From: Bacteroidales bacterium
GTDB lineage: Bacteria; Bacteroidota; Bacteroidia; Bacteroidales; F082
DNA length: 54,779 nucleotides
Assembly: GCA_024709145.1 (NCBI GenBank)
Contig: JANJXG010000095.1
Location: 1-54,779 of the forward strand
Direction of reading: 5' to 3'
The position numbers and the translations under genes were made by a program. Shown here one piece after another: positions 9,232-17,257 of the stretch (position 1 is the first letter of the stretch; the number at the start of each line of letters is the position of its first letter). The notes under the pieces are model-generated. The model was not told the DNA's origin, did not search any database, and saw nothing but the letters and a program-made list of their open reading frames with translations.

Positions 9232-10568
9232 GATTTGATGTAACTCACTTTGATTTGTTTGATTCTCCTCAGATCGGCATCTGTTACTTCAAATCGGAAA
9301 TCCTTGCAAAGCGTAACAGTGCCTTTTTCGGGGATGCGACCCTCCAGCTCAAGCAATAATCCAGCAAGCGTATCTGATTCACCCTGAACCTCTTCGAAAT
9401 AATAATCATCCAGTTCAAGCACTTTACAAAAGTCGTTTAAATTGGTTTTACCTTCAAAGAGATAAGTGTCTTTCGAGAGCCTTCTGTAAAAACTGTTTTC
9501 TGCTTCCTTGTCAAATTCATCACTGATTTCGCCCACAATTTCTTCGAGGATATCTTCGAGTGTGACCAATCCTGCAGTGCCGCCATATTCGTCCACAACA
9601 ATTGCCATGTGAATCTTTTTTTCACGGAATTCTTGCAGAAGATCATTGATCTTTTTGTTCTCGGGAACAAAGAACGCTGGCCTGACCATCCCGGTCCAGT
9701 CAAGGTCGGCATGGTTGAGAAATGGTAGTAAATCTTTGATATACAATATACCAAGCACCTTGTCGATGCTGTCTTCATACACAGGAATTCGCGAAAAACC
9801 ACTGTTAAGTATCACTTCAAGCAGCCGTTCAAAACTGGTTCCGATTGAAATCGCGGTGATACTCACGCGTGATTTCATCACATTGGTTACTTCTTTTTCG
9901 GAAAAAGTAGCGATCCCTTTTAACATTTTTTTCTCCTCCGGCAAGGTAGATTCGTCACTTGTAATATCAATGGCAACTGAAATGTCGCTCATTGAAAAAT
10001 TACCGCTTCTATTGCCGAATTTCTTATCTATAAATGATGTTGAGGTAACCAGAAGAGCGCTCAGAGGCTTGAAAATGGTTACACAAACACTGAGGAACGG
10101 AGCAATGAAGAGTGTTGTTTGAAGTGGCTCCTTGTTGGCATAAATTTTTGGCATGATCTCCCCGAGGAGCAACAGCAACGATGTGATCAGTACAACCTGT
10201 ACCAGGAAAGCCATCAGGGTATTGTCACCAAAGTCAACAATATTGAGGGTAAGGTATGACGACAGAATGACAATTGCCACATTCACCAGGTTATTGGCCA
10301 CCAATATGGTTGCAAGCAGAATCTTGGGCATTTCACGAAGTTTCAGCACAAGCAATCCCCTGCGGTTGTGCTCATTTTTAAGCGTTTGCAGGTCGTTGGG
10401 TTTGAGAGAAAAGAAAGCCGTTTCACTGCCCGAGATCATGGCAGAAAGGGTTAAAAGCAACAAAACCACCAACAGACCGACCATAGTGGATGCGTCTATA
10501 CCAAGAAAAATAACGGAGATTAATGACGAGCTTAAACTCGCATAAGGATCAGGATCAGGCGTTTCCAA
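9228..10568 (-). CDS. gldE: Gliding motility-associated protein GldE (CNNM/CBS-CorC family)
   Basis: 446-aa inner-membrane protein: an N-terminal DUF21/CNNM membrane domain (about residues 20-200, with GSETAFFSL), tandem CBS domains (about 210-340, including GFSRIPVYE and VDEYGGTAGLVTLEDILEEIVGEI) and a C-terminal CorC_HlyC domain (about 360-446). Relatives act in cation transport or sensing; GldE is tied to gliding and can support GldD function in Flavobacterium. A -7 promoter element lies just upstream (10593-10600), so gldE-gldD may be transcribed independently of ssb. Confidence 0.92.
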   Translation of the reverse strand: METPDPDPYASLSSSLISVIFLGIDASTMVGLLVVLLLLTLSAMISGSETAFFSLKPNDLQTLKNEHNRRGLLVLKLREMPKILLATILVANNLVNVAIVILSSYLTLNIVDFGDNTLMAFLVQVVLITSLLLLLGEIMPKIYANKEPLQTTLFIAPFLSVCVTIFKPLSALLVTSTSFIDKKFGNRSGNFSMSDISVAIDITSDESTLPEEKKMLKGIATFSEKEVTNVMKSRVSITAISIGTSFERLLEVILNSGFSRIPVYEDSIDKVLGILYIKDLLPFLNHADLDWTGMVRPAFFVPENKKINDLLQEFREKKIHMAIVVDEYGGTAGLVTLEDILEEIVGEISDEFDKEAENSFYRRLSKDTYLFEGKTNLNDFCKVLELDDYYFEEVQGESDTLAGLLLELEGRIPEKGTVTLCKDFRFEVTDADLRRIKQIKVSYIKS

Positions 10569-10592
10569 AATAAATTAGTTAGAATTCCGTCA

Positions 10593-10621
10593 CAAAAATA
10601 CAAAAACTTCCATCATGACAA
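10593..10621 (-). promoter_or_regulatory. Promoter for gldE-gldD
   Basis: The minus strand has TATTTTTG (10593-10600), matching TAnnTTTG, with a TTG 18 bp upstream (10619-10621). It sits 25 bp from the gldE ATG, in the 74-bp gap after ssb. Confidence 0.55.
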
Positions 10622-10642
10622 GTGGCGTTCCAAAATCGCCGT

Positions 10643-11107
10643 TTAAAAAGGCAGGTCATCCGTTCCTGAATCCATGGAAGCGCTTTGGCTTTCCTCGGCT
10701 GGCAGGTGATAGTCGGCATTAGTCTGTCTATCTTGCCGGCCCTCATTACCAATATTGCCTGTGAGTCCTCCTTTTGAGATCAGGTTCATTTTTTCGGCGA
10801 TTATTTCGGTGATAGTTTTTACAACGCCCTGGCTGTCAGTATACTGTCTCGATTTTATCTTACCTTCGATGAAAAGCAGGTCGCCTTTCACATAACTTCT
10901 GCGTTTTTCGGCAATATCCGATGCCAGGTTTCCCCAGGCAACAATATTGTGCCATTCGGTTTGGTCCTGCCAGTTTCCGTCACGGTCGCGATAGCGTTCG
11001 CTTGTTGCCAGCGAAACAGTCATTTTCTTTCCTCCACTGTCGAATGAAATTACTTCTGGATCTTTTCCCAGGCGTCCGATGAGCATTACTTTGTTTAGTC
11101 CGGCCAT
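10643..11107 (-). CDS. ssb: Single-stranded DNA-binding protein
   Basis: 154-aa SSB that coats single-stranded DNA in replication and repair. The OB-fold domain covers residues 1-110, starting MAGLNKVMLIGRLGKDPEV, with the WHNIVAWGNLA and GDLLFIEGKI segments typical of SSB. A flexible linker rich in Q, N and S leads to the acidic C-terminal tip DDLPF, the docking peptide for partner proteins. It lies 20 bp downstream of mutY and upstream of gldE, a common Bacteroidota order. Confidence 0.97.
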   Translation of the reverse strand: MAGLNKVMLIGRLGKDPEVISFDSGGKKMTVSLATSERYRDRDGNWQDQTEWHNIVAWGNLASDIAEKRRSYVKGDLLFIEGKIKSRQYTDSQGVVKTITEIIAEKMNLISKGGLTGNIGNEGRQDRQTNADYHLPAEESQSASMDSGTDDLPF

Positions 11108-11127
11108 TTTATTCTATTTTTTTGAAG

Positions 11128-12207
11128 TTAATTCTCTTTATGATAATCAGTTAAATACCTGTCGATTAACCTGGGCAAAGGAAAATTTCCAAGGGTATTA
11201 TGGCTGATCAAAAATACATTATTTTCGGCAGGGGGCGCAAGCGGCCCGGTAAAATGAAGGTGAAAAAAGCGTGCATAAATTTTTTGATGAGTAAGCACAT
11301 GCTTTTGCACAGCTGATTGCCTAAGCAGGGTATAATGTTGTTCGTTGAAAAAATGCTGCCATAGAGGTGTTCCAACCAAAAATTCAATTGGTACATCGCC
11401 ATCAGTCTCGATGAGCGGAAACTCAAAAAGTCCTTTCCAGATATCCTCCTGCCAGCGTTTGCAAACCATCGTCATCAATTCATGTTTTTGCTCCCATGTA
11501 GCTATGATGTAATTGAAATAGCGCTGTTTCACCTTTGTTTTAGCAGCCCGAACCGGAAGGTTGCCCACCTGTCGATTCTGAAAAGCATGGCATTGGGATT
11601 GAAAAATACAGCTGATACAATCCGGTGTTTGAGGCCTGCATTGAAGCGCACCAAACTCCATCAACCCCTGGTTGAAGGCACCAGGTTGGGAACGATCTAT
11701 CAGTTCGTTGAGCAGCAGATTGAGCTTCTTTCTTCCGCTTCCACTGTTTACGGGCTCGGTGAGTCCAAACAAACGGCTCATAAAACGGTACACATTCCCA
11801 TCAATCACCGGATATGGCAGACCAAAAGCGATGCTTGCAATAGCTGCCGCCGTATAGGATCCAATACCTTTCAGCTTGCTAATGGAATCAAAATCAGAAG
11901 GAAAGATACCGTTGTGCTGTTTAACGATCATTTTTGCGGTGGCATGCAGGTTTCTTGCCCTGCTATAGTAACCCAATCCTTGCCAAAGTTTGAGAACTTC
12001 CTGTTCTGTGGCTTCGGCAAGTGAAAACACATCGGGCCATTGGTTGATAAACCTCTGATAATAAGCCATTCCCTGATCAACCCGTGTTTGCTGGAGGATG
12101 ATTTCGGAAAGCCAAATTGCATAAGGGTCGGATGTTTCGCGCCAAGGTAAATGTCTATGATTTGAAGCGTACCATTGGGCCAAACGGCCCGAAAAATCGT
12201 TGATCAT
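11128..12207 (-). CDS. mutY: A/G-specific adenine DNA glycosylase MutY
   Basis: Removes adenine mispaired with 8-oxoguanine (base excision repair). The 359-aa protein has the catalytic glutamate in LSEIILQQTRV, a helix-hairpin-helix (LKGIGSYTAAAIAS) with the catalytic Asp in YPVIDGNVYR, and the iron-sulfur ligands spaced C-x6-C-x2-C-x5-C (CRPQTPDCISCIFQSQC). The C-terminal third is the NUDIX-like domain that recognises 8-oxoG. It is the first gene of the mutY-ssb(-gldE-gldD) run. A -7 element on this strand is at 12265-12272, back to back with the HU promoter. Confidence 0.96.
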   Translation of the reverse strand: MINDFSGRLAQWYASNHRHLPWRETSDPYAIWLSEIILQQTRVDQGMAYYQRFINQWPDVFSLAEATEQEVLKLWQGLGYYSRARNLHATAKMIVKQHNGIFPSDFDSISKLKGIGSYTAAAIASIAFGLPYPVIDGNVYRFMSRLFGLTEPVNSGSGRKKLNLLLNELIDRSQPGAFNQGLMEFGALQCRPQTPDCISCIFQSQCHAFQNRQVGNLPVRAAKTKVKQRYFNYIIATWEQKHELMTMVCKRWQEDIWKGLFEFPLIETDGDVPIEFLVGTPLWQHFFNEQHYTLLRQSAVQKHVLTHQKIYARFFHLHFTGPLAPPAENNVFLISHNTLGNFPLPRLIDRYLTDYHKEN

Positions 12208-12264
12208 ACGGGAAAATATTTATATAGAGCCCTTTAGGTCAAAAAAAATATGAAAAAAACATTT

Positions 12265-12272
12265 CAAATATA
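12265..12272 (-). promoter_or_regulatory. Promoter -7 element for mutY
   Basis: The minus strand reads TATATTTG, a TAnnTTTG match about 58 bp upstream of the mutY ATG. A CAAA at 12296-12299 (TTTG on the minus strand, 23-bp spacer) may be its -33 element and would overlap the HU promoter region. Confidence 0.5.
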
Positions 12273-12282
12273 AAAATGTTCT

Positions 12283-12290
12283 TACCTTTG
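12283..12290 (+). promoter_or_regulatory. Promoter -7 element for the HU gene
   Basis: TACCTTTG, a match to TAnnTTTG, 47 bp upstream of the HU start. The region is very A/T-rich, as expected for a strongly expressed gene. Confidence 0.6.
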
Positions 12291-12337
12291 CCAGCCAAAT
12301 AAAATACCACAGTATTAATCTTTTAAACTTTTAAGAT

Positions 12338-12622
12338 ATGACAAAAGCAGAAATTGTAGCAGATATCGCTACCAAAACCGGTGTTGAAAAAGTAGCCGTA
12401 CAGGCAGTTGTTGAATCATTTATGGAAGCAGTTAAAGGTTCCATGATGAACGGAGAAAACGTGTACCTCAGAGGATTTGGCAGCTTTACCATTAAAAGGA
12501 GAGCCGAAAAAACCGGAAGAAACATTTCAAAAAATACAACTATTATCATTCCTGCACACAACATTCCTTCATTCAAGCCTGCCAAGACTTTTGTTGCTCA
12601 GGTTAAGAATAGTGGAAAGTAA
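12338..12622 (+). CDS. HU/IHF-family DNA-binding protein
   Basis: 94-aa histone-like protein that binds and bends DNA as a dimer. It opens MTKAEIVADIATKTGVEK (helices) and contains the conserved arm region GENVYLRGFGSFTIKRRAEKTGRN; the IPAHN segment replaces the usual IPA-x-K of HU. It divergently faces mutY. It is followed 30 bp later by a tiny basic protein gene. Whether it acts as HU or as a site-specific IHF-like protein cannot be decided; an IHF-like site is noted at 23077-23089. Confidence 0.93.
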   Translation: MTKAEIVADIATKTGVEKVAVQAVVESFMEAVKGSMMNGENVYLRGFGSFTIKRRAEKTGRNISKNTTIIIPAHNIPSFKPAKTFVAQVKNSGK

Positions 12623-12652
12623 TTATTAGCATTCAATTAAATCATTAAAGTC

Positions 12653-12742
12653 ATGCCAAGCGGGAAGAAAAGAAAGAGACATAAAATGGCAACGCATAAG
12701 CGCAAAAAACGCTTGAGAAAAAACAGGCACAAGAAGAAATAA
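12653..12742 (+). CDS. 29-residue basic protein, AURKAIP1/COX24 type
   Basis: ORF of 29 residues starting MPSGKKRKRHKMATHKRKKR and ending in HKKK; more than half of the residues are Lys, Arg or His. Short proteins of this kind are annotated as AURKAIP1/COX24-domain proteins and are related to the mitochondrial small-subunit protein mS38; a ribosome-associated role binding rRNA is likely by family, not shown here. It lies 30 bp after the HU stop, probably co-transcribed, and is too short for standard ORF cut-offs. Confidence 0.85.
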   Translation: MPSGKKRKRHKMATHKRKKRLRKNRHKKK

Positions 12743-12766
12743 TTCTTGTCGGTTTTAAATCCTGGG

Positions 12767-12806
12767 ATAACACAATGCAGCACTTCAGCGTGGGGCGTTG
12801 TGTTAT
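12767..12806 (+). promoter_or_regulatory. Hairpin in the RNase G leader
   Basis: ATAACACAA (12767-12775) pairs perfectly with TTGTGTTAT (12798-12806) around a 22-nt GC-richer loop. No T-run follows, so it is not a typical terminator. It lies in the 164-bp gap between the mini-protein and RNase G; it could shape the leader of the RNase G transcript. Confidence 0.4.
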
Positions 12807-12906
12807 TCCGTTTAAAAGCCAAACGTTTCCCTGCCTCCGGGACACAACATTGAAAACAAGCCTAACTTGAAGTAAATTAAGTCGTTTAATCAAATATATA
12901 TCACAA

Positions 12907-14457
12907 GTGAACAGAGAACTTATCATAGATTCTCGGGCTTCGGAGGTTGACATTGCTCTATTGGAAGACAAACTTCTGGTTGAGTTACACAAAGAAAAAA
13001 CGAATAACAACTATGCTGTAGGGGATATTTACCTGGGAAAAGTGAAAAAAATCATGCCAGGTCTCAATGCAGCTTTTGTGGATGTGGGCTATGAGAAAGA
13101 TGCCTTTTTACACTATCTCGACCTGGGTCCTCAGATCAAATCACTCAACAAATACGTAAAACTTTCGTTGGGAGGAAAGCCTGAAACGGTAACCATGGAT
13201 AATTTCCGTGTTGAAGCCGACATTGAAAAAACCGGAAAAATAACCCAGGTTTTAGCTACAGGCGCACAAATACTTGTTCAGATAGCCAAAGAGCCCATCT
13301 CTACCAAAGGACCAAGAATCTCATCCGAGATTTCTTTTGCCGGACGCTATCTTGTACTTGTTCCCTTCTCAACACGCATCTCTGTTTCACAAAAAATCAG
13401 AAGCAGCGAAGAAAGAAACAGGCTTAAAAGACTCATTCAGAGCATCAAGCCAAATAATTACGGTGTCATCATCCGCACAGTGGCCGAAAATAAAAAAGTG
13501 GCCGAACTCGATGCCGACCTCCGTAGCCTCGTTGAGAAATGGGAGAAAACCTCAGCAAAGTTGTTAAATGCAAAAGCGCCCGTAAAAATAATGAGCGAGC
13601 TCGATCGCACCTCTGCCATCCTGCGCGACCTTTTAAATGAGTCGTTCAACAGTGTGCATGTGAATGACGCTTCGCTCTATGACGAAATCCGCAATTTTAT
13701 TCAAACTATTGCGCCTCAGAAAGTTGATATCGTCAAACTTTATAAAGGCAAGGCCTCAATTTACGAGCAATTTGGAATCGACAAGCAAATCAAAGGCCTC
13801 TTTGGAAAAACTGTAACCATCAGAAGTGGTGTCTACCTCATTATTGAGCACACCGAAGCCATGCACGTGATCGACGTCAACAGCGGTCACCGTGTTAACA
13901 AAGAAAATAGTCAGGAAGAAAACGCCCTGGAAGTTAACCTTGAAGCTGCCACTGAAATAGCCCGTCAGCTAAGGCTCCGTGATATGGGCGGCATCATCGT
14001 GATCGATTTTATCGATATGCACGACAGCAAACACCGGCGCGATCTCTATCAGAAACTCAAGGATGAAATGGCACGTGATCACGCCAAACATACCATCCTT
14101 CCACCAAGCAAATTTGGCCTTGTTCAAATCACCCGGCAACGTGTCAGACCCGAAATGAACGTTGAAATACTTGAACAATGCCCCGTTTGTGAAGGCACAG
14201 GCAAAATCAAGCCTTCCATCATTTTCCTCGATGAGATCGAAAACAATCTCAAATACCTGCTCCAGGATCAGAATGAACAGCATGTTACCCTTGCGCTTCA
14301 TCCATATATCCATGCCTTTTTCACAAAAGGACTGTATTCCATTCACATTAAATGGATGCTGAAATACCGCAAACGGTTCAAAGTGAAATCAGTAAAAAAT
14401 TTCCATGTTATGGAATACAAGTTCTTTAATCAAAACAACGATCAGCTTAGCATCTGA
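12907..14457 (+). CDS. rng: Ribonuclease G (Rne/Rng family)
   Basis: 516-aa endoribonuclease for rRNA maturation and mRNA decay. It has an N-terminal S1 RNA-binding domain (about residues 35-125, GDIYLGKVKKIMPGLNAAFVDVG), the RNase H-like/5'-sensor core, the metal-binding acidic residues in VIDVNSGH and IVIDFIDM, and the zinc-link CPVCEGTG near residue 424. It lacks the long RNase E C-terminal scaffold, as expected for RNase G-size enzymes. The start is GTG at 12907. A strong hairpin follows the gene. Confidence 0.95.
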   Translation: MNRELIIDSRASEVDIALLEDKLLVELHKEKTNNNYAVGDIYLGKVKKIMPGLNAAFVDVGYEKDAFLHYLDLGPQIKSLNKYVKLSLGGKPETVTMDNFRVEADIEKTGKITQVLATGAQILVQIAKEPISTKGPRISSEISFAGRYLVLVPFSTRISVSQKIRSSEERNRLKRLIQSIKPNNYGVIIRTVAENKKVAELDADLRSLVEKWEKTSAKLLNAKAPVKIMSELDRTSAILRDLLNESFNSVHVNDASLYDEIRNFIQTIAPQKVDIVKLYKGKASIYEQFGIDKQIKGLFGKTVTIRSGVYLIIEHTEAMHVIDVNSGHRVNKENSQEENALEVNLEAATEIARQLRLRDMGGIIVIDFIDMHDSKHRRDLYQKLKDEMARDHAKHTILPPSKFGLVQITRQRVRPEMNVEILEQCPVCEGTGKIKPSIIFLDEIENNLKYLLQDQNEQHVTLALHPYIHAFFTKGLYSIHIKWMLKYRKRFKVKSVKNFHVMEYKFFNQNNDQLSI

Positions 14458-14480
14458 TCCTTGCCCGGCTTTAAACATTC

Positions 14481-14515
14481 AAATTCCCGTTTACAGGGAC
14501 TGTAAGCGGGAATTT
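14481..14515 (+). terminator. Hairpin terminator between rng and trpS
   Basis: A 15-bp stem (14481-14495 with 14501-14515, one G-T pair) closes a 5-nt loop. The stem ends in AAATT/AATTT; the trailing T-run is short, so termination efficiency is uncertain, but the position 24 bp after rng fits. Confidence 0.65.
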
Positions 14516-14544
14516 CATTCAACATAAAAACATTTGCATCAACA

Positions 14545-15540
14545 ATGAATATCGTACTCAGTGGCATCAGACCGACCGGAAACTTACACCTGGGAAATTA
14601 TTTCGGTGCAGTAAAAAACTTTGTCAAAATGCAGGAAGAAAATCAATGTTTTTTCTTCATCGCAGACTATCACTCACTCACTACCCACCCTACTCCTGCC
14701 GACCTTCATGGTAATGTGAAACAAGTGCTTGTTGAATATCTTGCTGCCGGCCTCGACCCCGAGAAAGCAACCCTTTACGTTCAAAGCGATGTGCCGGAAA
14801 TTGCCGAGCTCTATCTGTTTCTCAACATGAATGCCTATCTTGGCGAACTTGAACGCGTTACAACCTTCAAAGAAAAGGCCAGGAAGCAACCCGACAATGT
14901 CAACGCCGGATTGTTAACCTATCCAAGTTTGATGGCCGCCGATATTTTGATTCACCGCTCGCATCAGGTTCCTGTTGGAAAGGATCAGGAACAGCATCTT
15001 GAAATGAGCCGTACCTTTGCACGCAGGTTTAACCGCATGTATGATGTGGAATACTTTCCCATCCCTCAGGCATATAATTTTGGTGCTGATCTTGTGAAAA
15101 TTCCCGGACTCGACGGAAGCGGCAAAATGGGCAAATCGGAAGGGGAAGGTAACGCCATCTTCCTCATCGATGATGCCAAAACCATCCGAAAAAAAGTGAT
15201 GAAAGCTGTCACCGATACCGGCCCGACAGCGCTTAATCAAGCAAAGCCCGATATGATCGAAAACCTTTTCAGCTTGCTGAAAGTGGTTTCAACTCCTGAA
15301 GCAGTGCAGTATTTCGATGATCAATACAATCAATGTACGATCCGCTATGGTGACCTGAAAAAACAGTTAGCAGAAGATATGATTGTTTTCACAGAACCCA
15401 TCAGGCAACGCATCCTCGATTTAGCTGCTGATGAAGCTTATATCAGCAAAGTTGCGAGAATGGGTGCAGAAAAAGCCCGCGAAAGCGCTGCCAAAACCAT
15501 CAGAGAGGTAAGAGAAATCATTGGTTTCCGACATTTCTAA
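14545..15540 (+). CDS. trpS: Tryptophanyl-tRNA synthetase
   Basis: Class I synthetase, 331 aa, charges tRNA-Trp. The HIGH-like motif is PTGNLHLGNY (residues 9-18) and the KMSKS-like loop is GKMGKSEG (about 192-199). DHQ-like ADYHSLT and the tryptophan-pocket region KDQEQHLEM are also present, as in bacterial TrpRS. It starts a three-gene run with a small membrane protein (10 bp later) and hflX. Confidence 0.97.
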   Translation: MNIVLSGIRPTGNLHLGNYFGAVKNFVKMQEENQCFFFIADYHSLTTHPTPADLHGNVKQVLVEYLAAGLDPEKATLYVQSDVPEIAELYLFLNMNAYLGELERVTTFKEKARKQPDNVNAGLLTYPSLMAADILIHRSHQVPVGKDQEQHLEMSRTFARRFNRMYDVEYFPIPQAYNFGADLVKIPGLDGSGKMGKSEGEGNAIFLIDDAKTIRKKVMKAVTDTGPTALNQAKPDMIENLFSLLKVVSTPEAVQYFDDQYNQCTIRYGDLKKQLAEDMIVFTEPIRQRILDLAADEAYISKVARMGAEKARESAAKTIREVREIIGFRHF

Positions 15541-15550
15541 ATCAGGCCCG

Positions 15551-15961
15551 ATGAGCAACATTTTCAAACACAACCTGAACAATCTGGTAACATTGCTCCT
15601 TCGTATGGCTGCAATACTTTACCTTTTTGTTGTGGTGTATCCATACTTAGTGGAACCGGGGTTCGAAAATACTTTCGGGATTTGGGCCGTTAGATGGATT
15701 TTAATCATCCTGCTTGCCGCAGCTACGTTGATTTTGTTTATGCTACGAAGAGCTGAATTTTTACTCTACGGCTTTTTTCTGGTCTTTATTGCAGCCTTCT
15801 ATCAGTTGTTTGTAACACTGATCAGCAATGATCCCCTGCCAGGAATTTTTGTCCATGTTTATGTTAGTATTACTGCTATATATTTTATAACCAAAGATTT
15901 ACGAAGTTCACACACCCATCACCGCCAACAGCGGGGAAGTAAAGAAAGTAAATCATCCTAA
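15551..15961 (+). CDS. Small membrane protein, function unknown
   Basis: 136 residues if the ATG at 15551 is used, 10 bp after the trpS stop; an earlier in-frame start at 15521 would overlap trpS and adds an unremarkable 10 residues. Four likely membrane helices cover about residues 10-120 (AAILYLFVVVYPYLV, WILIILLAAATLILFML, FLLYGFFLVFIAAFYQLF, VHVYVSITAIYFI). The C-terminus is short and rich in His, Arg, Ser and Lys. I do not recognise the family. It is sandwiched between trpS and hflX with 2-10 bp gaps, so it is expressed with them. Confidence 0.75.
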   Translation: MSNIFKHNLNNLVTLLLRMAAILYLFVVVYPYLVEPGFENTFGIWAVRWILIILLAAATLILFMLRRAEFLLYGFFLVFIAAFYQLFVTLISNDPLPGIFVHVYVSITAIYFITKDLRSSHTHHRQQRGSKESKSS

Positions 15962-15963
15962 AT

Positions 15964-17157
15964 ATGCCTAAACATATCACGACTGCCACAGCACCCGAAA
16001 AGGCGGTTGTTGTTGGTTTAATAACACGCTATCAGCCAAAGGAAAAGGTTGAAGAATACCTTGCTGAGCTGGAATTTCTGCTCGAGACAGCCGGAGGTAT
16101 TCCTGTGAAACGATTCATTCAGGCTCTCGACTTGCCAAATTTCAAAACTTATGTTGGAACAGGCAAACTGGAAGAAATCAGACAATATATCAAAGCCGAA
16201 GAAATTAAGCTTGTTATTTTTGACGATGACCTCGGTCCTTCACAGCTGCGTAACATCGAGAAGGAGCTTGAATGTAAGATACTCGACCGTACAAACCTTA
16301 TTCTTGATATTTTTGCAAAGAGAGCAAGAACAGCTCATGCGAAAACTCAAGTTGAACTAGCTCAATATCAATACCTTTTACCTCGATTAACCCGCATGTG
16401 GACCCACCTTGAAAGGCAAAGGGGCGGCATTGGCCTCAGAGGACCGGGCGAAACGGAAATTGAAACCGACCGAAGGGTTATCAGAGATAAAATCAGTTTG
16501 CTGAAAGAAAGACTTAAAGACATTGACACCCAGCAATCGATACAGCGAAAAAACAGGGGGAAATTAATCCGTGTGGCATTGGTAGGTTATACCAATGTCG
16601 GCAAATCAACCTTGATGAATCTTTTGAGCAAATCTGAGGTTTTTGCCGAGAATAAATTGTTTGCAACGCTGGATACAACTGTAAGAAAAGTAGTGATTGA
16701 AAATCTTCCCTTTCTGTTATCCGATACCGTTGGATTTATACGCAAACTGCCTCATGGTTTGATCGAATCATTTAAATCGACCCTCGATGAAGTGAGAGAA
16801 TCAGACATTTTGTTGCATGTTGTTGATATTTCGCATCCTGAGTTTGAGTCACAGATTGAAACGGTGAACCAAACACTTCAGGAAATTGGTGCCGCTGATA
16901 AGAAAACTTTGATGGTGTTCAACAAAATAGATGCCTATTCATTTGAAGTTAAAGCTGAAGACGACCTCACTCCTGCCAGCCGCATCAATGTCAGCCTGGC
17001 AGAACTTGAGAAAACATGGATGGCAAAAAATGACCTGACCAGCATTTTTATCAGTGCGACACAAAAAGACAACTATCAGGAGTTAAGATCATTGCTTTAC
17101 AAAGAAATCAGGGATATGCATGCTATCCGATACCCCTACGATAATTTCCTTTATTAG
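15964..17157 (+). CDS. hflX: Ribosome-associated GTPase HflX
   Basis: 397-aa GTPase that binds the 50S subunit and can split stalled ribosomes. The N-terminal HflX domain (about residues 20-110, GTGKLEEI) and the glycine-rich linker RGGIGLRGPGETEIETDRR precede the G domain: G1 VGYTNVGKST, G3 DTVGFIRKLPH, G4 NKID. All motifs are intact and length is normal. It is the last gene of the trpS run. Confidence 0.96.
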   Translation: MPKHITTATAPEKAVVVGLITRYQPKEKVEEYLAELEFLLETAGGIPVKRFIQALDLPNFKTYVGTGKLEEIRQYIKAEEIKLVIFDDDLGPSQLRNIEKELECKILDRTNLILDIFAKRARTAHAKTQVELAQYQYLLPRLTRMWTHLERQRGGIGLRGPGETEIETDRRVIRDKISLLKERLKDIDTQQSIQRKNRGKLIRVALVGYTNVGKSTLMNLLSKSEVFAENKLFATLDTTVRKVVIENLPFLLSDTVGFIRKLPHGLIESFKSTLDEVRESDILLHVVDISHPEFESQIETVNQTLQEIGAADKKTLMVFNKIDAYSFEVKAEDDLTPASRINVSLAELEKTWMAKNDLTSIFISATQKDNYQELRSLLYKEIRDMHAIRYPYDNFLY

Positions 17158-17162
17158 ATGGG

Positions 17163-17216
17163 CCTGCTCTTCTTGATTTGTACTTATTGTACTCTTAATA
17201 TTCTAAACAGAGCAGG
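17163..17216. repeat. Inverted repeat between hflX and lnt
   Basis: CCTGCTCT (17163-17170) and AGAGCAGG (17209-17216) form perfect 8-bp arms 38 bp apart, enclosing a smaller GTAC-N5-GTAC repeat. No T-run follows, so it is weak as a terminator; it could be an operator flanking the lnt promoter or a transcript-end hairpin. Confidence 0.35.
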
Positions 17217-17231
17217 TTGAACATTCTTGCG

Positions 17232-17239
17232 TATTTTTG
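17232..17239 (+). promoter_or_regulatory. Promoter -7 element for lnt-dus
   Basis: TATTTTTG matches TAnnTTTG and lies 18 bp before the ATG at 17258, leaving a very short leader. It rules against the in-frame TTG at 17237 as the start. Confidence 0.55.
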
Positions 17240-17257
17240 CCCAAACTGAACCCCTCT

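Noticed and set aside
14230-14362. Overlapping short ORFs within rng
   Set aside because: They lie wholly inside a clear gene, with no promoter or family resemblance.
17163-17216. Rho-independent terminator of hflX
   Set aside because: The arms are 38 bp apart and no T-run follows.
17237-17257. TTG start for lnt at 17237
   Set aside because: It is part of the TATTTTTG promoter element; the ATG at 17258 begins a normal signal-anchor.
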